64,000 nt of DNA, from positions 633,413 to 697,412 of the forward strand of contig NZ_QREM01000009.1 in NCBI RefSeq assembly GCF_003353015.1, given 5' to 3'. The DNA is from Xanthomonas arboricola. GTDB lineage: Bacteria; Pseudomonadota; Gammaproteobacteria; Xanthomonadales; Xanthomonadaceae. The translations under genes and the position numbers were made by a program. Below the pieces are notes generated by a model. It ran no database searches. It was given only the letters and a program-made list of their open reading frames with translations, and was not told the DNA's origin. This document shows, piece after piece, positions 59,309 to 64,000 of this stretch (its first letter is position 1; every line of letters starts with the position of its first letter).

Positions 59309-60378
59309 TGCCCCTGACCGACCTCGCAATACGCCGCGCCAAGCCCGCCGACCGACCGCAGAAGCTCTCAGACGGCGGCGGCCTGTATCTGATGGTCGCA
59401 GTGAACGGTGGGCGCTACTGGCGCTGGAAGTACCGGTTCGCAGGCAAAGAGAAGCTGTTGGCTGTCGGTGTCTATCCCGAGGTTCCATGGGTGGATGGGT
59501 ACCGCGTGAAGGTCGTCGGATGGTTCACGAACGACGTGTTCCCGTACATCGGCGCGCGGCCGGCGGCGGAACTGGATGCCCCCGAGTTCCTGGCGGTGGC
59601 CAGGCGCATCGAGAAGCGCGGCGCCTTCGAGTCGGCGCATCGCATCATGCAGAACTGCGGCCAGGTCATGCGTTACGCCATCGCCACCGGGCGTGCCAGC
59701 CGCAACCCAGTGGCGGATCTGCGCGGCGCGCTGAAGCCGACACCGGAGCGCCATCTGCCGGCAGTGACCGATCCGGACGAGCTGGGGCCGCTGCTGCGCG
59801 CCATGGACGGCTACAAGAGCAGCCACGTCACGCGCTGCGCCCTAGTGCTGGCACCGCTGCTGTTTGTTCGTCCTGGCGAGCTGCGGCAGGCCGAGTGGTC
59901 GGAATTCGACATTGAGGCGGCCCGGTGGAACATCCCCGCCGAGAAGATGAAGATGCGGCAGCCGCACGTCGTGCCGCTCTCACGCCAGGCGCTAACTGTC
60001 CTGGCTGACCTGCAGCGGCTCACAGGCGCCGGCCGCTACCTCTTCCCCAGCACCAGGACGAAGCTTCGGCCAATGTCAGACAACGCGGTGAACGCAGCAC
60101 TGCGCCGCATGGGCTACGAGGTGGGCACAGTGACCGGCCACGGCTTCCGCGCCACGGCCCGCACGATCCTCGACGAGATCCTGGGCTTTCGACCGGACAT
60201 CATCGAGCACCAGTTAGCGCATTCGGTGAAAGATCCCAACGGCCGGGCCTATAACCGCACGACCCATCTGACCGAACGGGTGCGCATGATGCAGCGCTGG
60301 GCCGACTACTTGAATGATTTGCGCGCGGGTGCAGGCCGCAACAGCAACGTACGCGTTGCGGAAGATCTCAGCCGGTGA
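59308..60378 (+). CDS. int: tyrosine recombinase (P4-type integrase) with an internal deletion
   Basis: 356 aa; related P4-type integrases have about 400-420. The N-terminal DUF4102 arm-binding domain (MPLTDLAIRRAKPADRPQKLSDGGGLYL) is intact to GVYPEVP (residue 60). The sequence then jumps to VVGWFTNDVFPYIGARP, skipping the ~50-60 residues that normally connect these blocks. The catalytic domain is complete: Arg in RPGELR, TGHGFRATARTIL, and the Tyr in RAYNRT. The deletion is in frame. The core-binding domain is probably damaged, so activity is doubtful. Confidence 0.88.
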   Translation: MPLTDLAIRRAKPADRPQKLSDGGGLYLMVAVNGGRYWRWKYRFAGKEKLLAVGVYPEVPWVDGYRVKVVGWFTNDVFPYIGARPAAELDAPEFLAVARRIEKRGAFESAHRIMQNCGQVMRYAIATGRASRNPVADLRGALKPTPERHLPAVTDPDELGPLLRAMDGYKSSHVTRCALVLAPLLFVRPGELRQAEWSEFDIEAARWNIPAEKMKMRQPHVVPLSRQALTVLADLQRLTGAGRYLFPSTRTKLRPMSDNAVNAALRRMGYEVGTVTGHGFRATARTILDEILGFRPDIIEHQLAHSVKDPNGRAYNRTTHLTERVRMMQRWADYLNDLRAGAGRNSNVRVAEDLSR

Positions 60379-60810
60379 AACGCGGGCGCGCCAATCTGAG
60401 GGCATGCCGCCGCCCCTTCCCCCGCCTGCCGCTGGATCCATGTCTCCACGGACTCCGCACTGATGAGCTACAACTACGGGTCCGTGGCGCATGTGACGCC
60501 GGGCAAAATCTGGTTGTGCTGGCGCAATTACAACAGAGAGACGCCACATCGAGGCAGCGTGCGACAGGGAATGCGCTTCGCCGAGCGCTGGATAGCGGCG
60601 CGCACCGGCCTACCGACTGCGAGGAAAAGCCGCAGGAGCTGCCCTGACGATCTCAGAAGATGGCTTCCCCCTGCCGGGGCGCACGCCCGTGGTCACAAGC
60701 CCCGCCATCCGGTATCGGGGCATCACCGAGAACGAGGTGATGGCTATGGAAGGGTCTTATCTGCCTCCCAACGTACTATCCGACGACGCCTGGACATGAG
60801 GAACAGACCC
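60379..60810 (+). other. 432 bp with possible eroded small gene
   Basis: A frame from ATG 60463 (MSYNYGSVAHVTPGKIWLCW) looks coding for about 60 residues and then turns into Arg/His-rich low-quality translation. A second frame from about 60644 to 60799 (TISEDGFPLPGRTPVV..., ending SYLPPNVLSDDAWT) looks protein-like but lacks a start. This could be one small gene broken by a frameshift, or chance open frames. No family recognised. Confidence 0.3.
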
Positions 60811-61317
60811 GTGACAGAACGATTGGCCCACATAGAGCTGAAGCCCCTGACCTGGTCCCTTGGCATCGGCACCGACGCCACCACTGAAGCAACTTCGGCA
60901 ACTGTCGGCTCTGTGCAGATGACAGCAATCGCCAGCATGTATGCCCTGGTCACCACGGACGGCCTCGACCTAGCCCCTTTCACCTGGAATGTGTCGATCA
61001 CCGACCTCCTAGCGATTGGCCTGCAGCCCCCGCCGCATACCCTGGGAATGATGTCCTGCTACCCGATTGCCGGCGGCACCGAACCAGCCGCCGAGCTCGC
61101 CGCGTTCGTCACGTTGACGACAGAGGCCATGCGAAATCTCGTGAGCTCGGCGACCAACGGCTTCGTGCCTACCGCGCTCCGACTTCAGGTCCGATCGAAG
61201 CCAGGGGAAGCCACACCGGAAGGGTTTGCCTTTATCTGGGACACAAACAACGAGCCTGAAATCGAGATTGCCAGGATTGAGATCCTTACTACGCATGGCG
61301 GCATGTCGATTTCATAG
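60811..61317 (+). CDS. hypothetical protein of the integrative element
   Basis: 168 aa from GTG 60811, chosen because AGGAA lies about nine bases upstream; ATG 60796 in the same frame is an alternative. No signal peptide and no recognised motif. It starts MTERLAHIELKPLTWSLGIG and is rich in small and Thr residues (TEATSATVGSVQ), with a C-terminal beta-strand-like FAFIWDTNNEPEIEIARIEIL. It may be a cytoplasmic beta-sandwich protein; function unknown. Confidence 0.6.
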   Translation: MTERLAHIELKPLTWSLGIGTDATTEATSATVGSVQMTAIASMYALVTTDGLDLAPFTWNVSITDLLAIGLQPPPHTLGMMSCYPIAGGTEPAAELAAFVTLTTEAMRNLVSSATNGFVPTALRLQVRSKPGEATPEGFAFIWDTNNEPEIEIARIEILTTHGGMSIS

Positions 61318-61449
61318 CTCGCGAACTAAGATTTGAGCGGCATCGCGGCGATAGGCAAGCACCTAACACTTAGCCCTTTGTTACACTTGCGCCGTGAGCA
61401 AGACGCTCACGAAAGGCCATGCCTTTTAATTATCCAAAATGGAGTTCAG

Positions 61450-62004
61450 ATGAAATTTTTTGTTGCCGCTTCAGCAGGCATCTTGTTCGCCGCAGCCAAC
61501 TGCTCTGCCTCAGAAAAGCTCGACTACGTTGGCTTGACCGCATCGGTGGCTGCGGAAGCACGAGCTCAGCCCGCTATAGTCCCTCCAGGCGCCACCCCGA
61601 TTGAGCTGGAGCGCTGGATCTTTAAAAATAATACGTTCTCGGTCCGCCCACTACCGAAAGATTATTATCAGCAGTGGGCTGGCAATCGCCAAGGCGTTTT
61701 AGGGTTTATTTCGTACACGCCATTTGAAGGCTCTCGCGTACTCTACTCGTGCGTGACGCTGGATTGGAATGACACATTTACCTCGAACGACGCGAATTGC
61801 GAAGGACAGCAACACGCAAGGGATCAGCCGATCACCGGATATATTGCATCCACGCAAATCCCGGGAACTGTACCTCTTTATCGATGCATGCGTGGTGGGC
61901 TGCAGCCCAATAACTGGGCAGATCATTTCGACACGACGTCTGCCAATTGCGAGAATGTGAAAAATCCCGCGATGGATGGGATCATCGGTTACATCTGGCT
62001 CTGA
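61450..62004 (+). CDS. exported protein with two Cys-containing LYxC...CE repeats
   Basis: 184 aa. Signal peptide MKFFVAASAGILFAAANC with cleavage near CSASEK. After a spacer come two similar units: GFISYTPFEGSRVLYSC...FTSNDANCEG (~88-120) and GYIASTQIPGTVPLYRC...HFDTTSANCE (~127-170), then a third start GIIGYIWL. Each unit has two Cys. Similar units occur in tandem in secreted bacterial proteins and look like lectin-type or adhesive modules; the binding partner is unknown. GGAG is six bases before the ATG. Codon use is more AT-rich than in the neighbours, which suggests recent transfer. Confidence 0.72.
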   Translation: MKFFVAASAGILFAAANCSASEKLDYVGLTASVAAEARAQPAIVPPGATPIELERWIFKNNTFSVRPLPKDYYQQWAGNRQGVLGFISYTPFEGSRVLYSCVTLDWNDTFTSNDANCEGQQHARDQPITGYIASTQIPGTVPLYRCMRGGLQPNNWADHFDTTSANCENVKNPAMDGIIGYIWL

Positions 62005-62028
62005 TAGCAGAGAGTGTAGCAAAGTAGC

Positions 62029-62079
62029 TTGTGGCTAGATAAAGCCACAAATCGACCAGCACTGTAGTGCTGGTCGATT
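62029..62079. terminator. two abutting hairpins after the secreted protein gene
   Basis: TTGTGGCT/AGCCACAA (62029-62050, 6-base loop) is followed at once by AATCGACCAGCACT/AGTGCTGGTCGATT (62050-62079, 14-bp stem, 2-base loop). They lie between the plus-strand gene ending at 62004 and the minus-strand cluster ending at 62146, so they may terminate both. A further TCAGCACT copy follows. Confidence 0.6.
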
Positions 62080-62145
62080 ATCAGCACTGTGGCACTTAAT
62101 TCCCCCGCGTGGAGTTCACTGGGCTGAACTGATCTACTTCGCACG

Positions 62146-62295
62146 TTACCTGGAAGTGCGGCGACGTATTTTTGTAAAGGTTGCCGGATCCAAATCGGGA
62201 TAGTCGGCACGTGCCGCGGCGGCCGACTGGTTCTGCAGCTGTACGGACCTGATCGCGTTGTCCATCTCAGCCTTGGCCTGGCCGCGCCACTTCAC
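62146..62295 (-). CDS. 49-aa protein, last gene of the SRAP cluster
   Basis: Short frame from GTG 62295 to TAA. The GTG overlaps the stop of the preceding 76-aa gene as GTGA, so translation would be coupled. Sequence begins VKWRGQAKAEMDNAIRSVQL and ends TKIRRRTSR: a helical, charged peptide with a basic end and protein-like composition. No family recognised. The close overlap with two further overlapping genes is the main support. Confidence 0.5.
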   Translation of the reverse strand: MKWRGQAKAEMDNAIRSVQLQNQSAAAARADYPDLDPATFTKIRRRTSR

Positions 62296-62522
62296 AGCCA
62301 AGCGTCAACGTAAAGGAGGGCGCCGGCCTCCGTAGCCATGTGCCGTGTGACGGTCGGCCCTTGGCTGTACGCGCGTGTACGGATGCTGACTGTCCCATCC
62401 TCAAGCGCGCGAATCCTAATCACTGGCGATTCGCGATAGACAAGATCCAGAGATTCTCCCCATCGCCGCCACTGCATCTTCGGGTCCGATGACGCCGGCA
62501 GGCTGTCAGTCAGCACGCTCAT
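62292..62522 (-). CDS. hypothetical protein coupled to the SRAP gene
   Basis: 76 aa, MSVLTDSLPASSDPKMQWRR... ending in a hydrophobic-patterned GALLYVDAWL. The ATG overlaps the SRAP stop (ATGA), and its own stop overlaps the next GTG. Looks like a small beta-rich domain (SPVIRIRALEDGTVSIRTRAYS). Function unknown; probably co-expressed with SRAP. Confidence 0.6.
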   Translation of the reverse strand: MSVLTDSLPASSDPKMQWRRWGESLDLVYRESPVIRIRALEDGTVSIRTRAYSQGPTVTRHMATEAGALLYVDAWL

Positions 62523-63457
62523 GCCGCAATTCGGTGCTCGTAGAACGGGTGTCGCTTGTCGTCGAAGATCGCCTGCAGCGCCTGAAGGTTGGCCGGATCC
62601 GGATTGAGCCACGCGTCGACGTGCTCGGGCTTGATGTTGATGATGGTCCGGTCGTGCCCCACCGCGGCCACCTCGGGCTCCGGCGCGTCGGTGATGGCAG
62701 CGAAGCTCAACAGATCAGGCTGCTCGCCGCTCGGATCCGTCCAACGCGACCATAGGCAGGCCACCAGCATCGGCTCGCGATCGCTGGGCTGGAACTGCAC
62801 AACGCGATTCTTGCCGTCCGGCCCTTCTACGTTCTCGTAGAACCGGCCGACGACCATCAGACCATGGGTGTAGCCGAACTGCTCGCGCCAGAATCCCTGA
62901 AGGCTGTCCCGGCGGGCGTTGTAGGTGCCCGGGTATCTCGTGTCGTAGATCGGCGGCTTGCCGGCCGGCCGGCACTGGTAGCGCAGCGGCTTGATGACGC
63001 GCTGGCCGCCCTCGGAGATGATCACCGGCGCGTAGAAGCCAGGGAACATGCGGTAATCCCGAGCTTTCGGTTCGGTCCGCTGCAGGTCGGCGAGGCGGCC
63101 CTTGATCTGCTCGATCTTCGTCGTGGCGATGCGCTGGTCGTTGCCCGCCTTCTTTGTCGGCTTGGCGCTGGCCAGCACCCGCTCGGCATCTGCCAGGCGC
63201 CGGGCCTGCTTGAACAGTTCCTGCTCCAGGATCTGCGTGTCCTCGGCGTCCCAAACGGCAAGCTCTGCGGCAATCGCGGCCACGCCGCCCTCCCCGCCCG
63301 CGCGAAATGCATCGTCCATCGTCTTCGGGGTCTTGGGCCGCTTCTCCGACTCGCCTTGCCGCAGCCACAGCTTGGAGAACTCCTTGATCGACATGATCGC
63401 CCCGAAGTTGCGCACCAGCTTCCGATAGTCGGCCTTGATCTCAGCGGAGTAGCACAT
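62519..63457 (-). CDS. SRAP (SOS-response-associated peptidase, YedK/HMCES-like) protein
   Basis: 312 aa; E. coli YedK has about 222. The catalytic Cys2 follows the start (MCYSAE). The other SRAP active-site positions can be matched: Asn in YNARRDS, Glu in GRFYENVEG, and His in GHDRTIIN. These proteins crosslink to abasic sites in single-stranded DNA and protect them. An extra, largely helical segment (~45-130, including DTQILEQELFKQARRLADAE) with coiled-coil look distinguishes it from YedK. Initiator Met must be removed to expose Cys2. It sits in a mobile element, upstream of two overlapping small genes. Confidence 0.88.
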   Translation of the reverse strand: MCYSAEIKADYRKLVRNFGAIMSIKEFSKLWLRQGESEKRPKTPKTMDDAFRAGGEGGVAAIAAELAVWDAEDTQILEQELFKQARRLADAERVLASAKPTKKAGNDQRIATTKIEQIKGRLADLQRTEPKARDYRMFPGFYAPVIISEGGQRVIKPLRYQCRPAGKPPIYDTRYPGTYNARRDSLQGFWREQFGYTHGLMVVGRFYENVEGPDGKNRVVQFQPSDREPMLVACLWSRWTDPSGEQPDLLSFAAITDAPEPEVAAVGHDRTIINIKPEHVDAWLNPDPANLQALQAIFDDKRHPFYEHRIAA

Positions 63458-63466
63458 GGCGGACCC

Positions 63467-63691
63467 TCAGCAGTCGCGGTCGCTGTTCTCCAGGCCATGC
63501 CAGGCCAGGATCTCATCGAGCCGCCGGGAGACGAATTGGGCATCGTCGCCCTTGATGGCGCCGTCCTCGATGACGTCCACCATCCCGGCGAAGGCCTGCC
63601 AGAAGTGGCAACGGTCGGGGCCGCTCCTCAGTAACGCTGGCACTGCGGCATCGAGGTTGTCGAGATGGGTTCTGAGTGCGGCTTTGTCCAT
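63467..63691 (-). CDS. hypothetical protein, first gene of the SRAP cluster
   Basis: 74 aa acidic helical protein (MDKAALRTHLDNLDAAVPALLRSG; FVSRRLDEILAWHGLENSD). Ends nine bases before the SRAP start, so it is probably co-transcribed. No motif recognised. The 5' end overlaps a divergent frame by 27 bases if that frame starts at 63665. Confidence 0.6.
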   Translation of the reverse strand: MDKAALRTHLDNLDAAVPALLRSGPDRCHFWQAFAGMVDVIEDGAIKGDDAQFVSRRLDEILAWHGLENSDRDC

Positions 63692-63958
63692 GCCCGCAGT
63701 ATCGCCACCACCGTCTCACGGCATGAGACCTGCGGCCGTAGACTCTCCCGCATCGATGACACCGCGCCCCTGAGCCTGTTCGAACAACTGCAGCACCGGA
63801 TTGCCGGAGCAGCCGAGCCGCTGGAAGTGCTGCAGCAGTTTGAGGCGGAGCTGCTCGCCGCATACCCTGCCGAGGCGACGGAGGTCGTGAAGCTAGTCGC
63901 GTCCTGGGGTCATCGCTTGGGCGTGCTCACACACGACGACCTTGAGGGTTTCGTCTGA
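63665..63958 (+). CDS. hypothetical protein, divergent from the SRAP cluster
   Basis: 97 aa if the ATG at 63665 is used (GAGG lies about eight bases before it). The part after residue ~30 has a convincing helical composition (SLFEQLQHRIAGAAEPLEVLQQFEAELLAAYP, EVVKLVASWGHRLGVLTHDDL), while the first 30 residues do not, so the true start may be later at a non-ATG codon. No family recognised. Confidence 0.45.
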   Translation: MGSECGFVHARSIATTVSRHETCGRRLSRIDDTAPLSLFEQLQHRIAGAAEPLEVLQQFEAELLAAYPAEATEVVKLVASWGHRLGVLTHDDLEGFV

Positions 63959-64000
63959 CAGTGCTGGTGCGGCACTGCTCAAGCGCCACGCGGGATGAGC

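Larger units (their letters stand above)
59144..64000. mobile_element. start of an integrative element inserted at the 3' end of ssrA
   Basis: A tyrosine integrase gene starts 165 bp past the tmRNA CCA end, the classic arrangement of islands that use ssrA as attachment site. The following genes are unlike the housekeeping genes before them: unknown proteins, an AT-richer exported repeat protein, and a four-gene SRAP cluster. The repeat of the ssrA 3' end (attR) was not found up to 64000, so the right boundary is outside the window. Confidence 0.65.

Noticed and set aside
61989-62210. Minus-strand frame of 73 aa over the hairpins
   Set aside because: It lacks a ribosome-binding site, crosses two hairpins and the end of a real gene, and has no protein-like composition.
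59144-64000. Second copy of the ssrA 3' end (attR) within the window
   Set aside because: No repeat of GGTTCGATTCC...CACCTCCACCA was seen after 59143.

Overview
The window looks like chromosomal DNA of a Xanthomonas-type gammaproteobacterium. It is GC-rich and gene-dense. Pointers to this group are the tmRNA tag ANDDNYGSDFAIAA, a methionine synthase split into two genes, fur divergent from an omlA/bamE lipoprotein gene, GTAG-type REP hairpins and a LOG-family protein. The species was not determined. Families were recognised by eye, with no database search.

Layout. 1-6660: acyl-CoA dehydrogenase; a divergent ArsR-type regulator fused to a methyltransferase, with a 30-bp palindromic operator touching its start codon; then split metH. 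6790-11510 (minus): a sugar operon of LacI regulator, FucP-like transporter, fructokinase and AGE-family isomerase, probably for mannose via fructose. 11600-16700 (minus): an outer-membrane protein, then glutathione peroxidase, FKBP isomerase, ugd, slyX and a DUF2058 gene. 16755-21310 (plus): a YtrA/GntR-controlled ABC transporter operon with its promoter and operator visible, followed by DUF4097 and lipoprotein genes. 21422-29230: fumC, a CNNM/CBS membrane protein, purB, a DUF3060 lipoprotein, a ribosomal-oxygenase cupin with an acidic tail, and a GNAT protein. 29300-35860: sucA-sucB-lpd and a LOG gene. 36010-43990: YigZ, an ABC exporter, an OxyR-like regulator without redox cysteines, and a type-I-secretion-like trio whose ABC protein has lost every ATPase motif. 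44254-51650 (minus): tyrA-pdxY, then hrcA-grpE-dnaK-dnaJ. 51771-59143: recN, fur, bamE, rnfH, ratA, smpB, a large hydrolase-subtilase fusion, and ssrA (tmRNA).

59144-64000 appears to be the start of an integrative element inserted at the 3' end of ssrA. It carries a tyrosine integrase with an internal in-frame deletion, unknown genes, an AT-richer secreted repeat protein, and a tightly coupled four-gene cluster around an SRAP (YedK-like) protein. The far attachment site is not in the window.

A second theme is a dispersed inverted-repeat element made of GGGATTNG-like units. Six paired copies and one half copy occur. They lie in gene junctions, touch start and stop codons, and in one case lie inside the metH coding sequence as translated, in-frame DNA. 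No CRISPR array was seen, and no tRNA gene was recognised.
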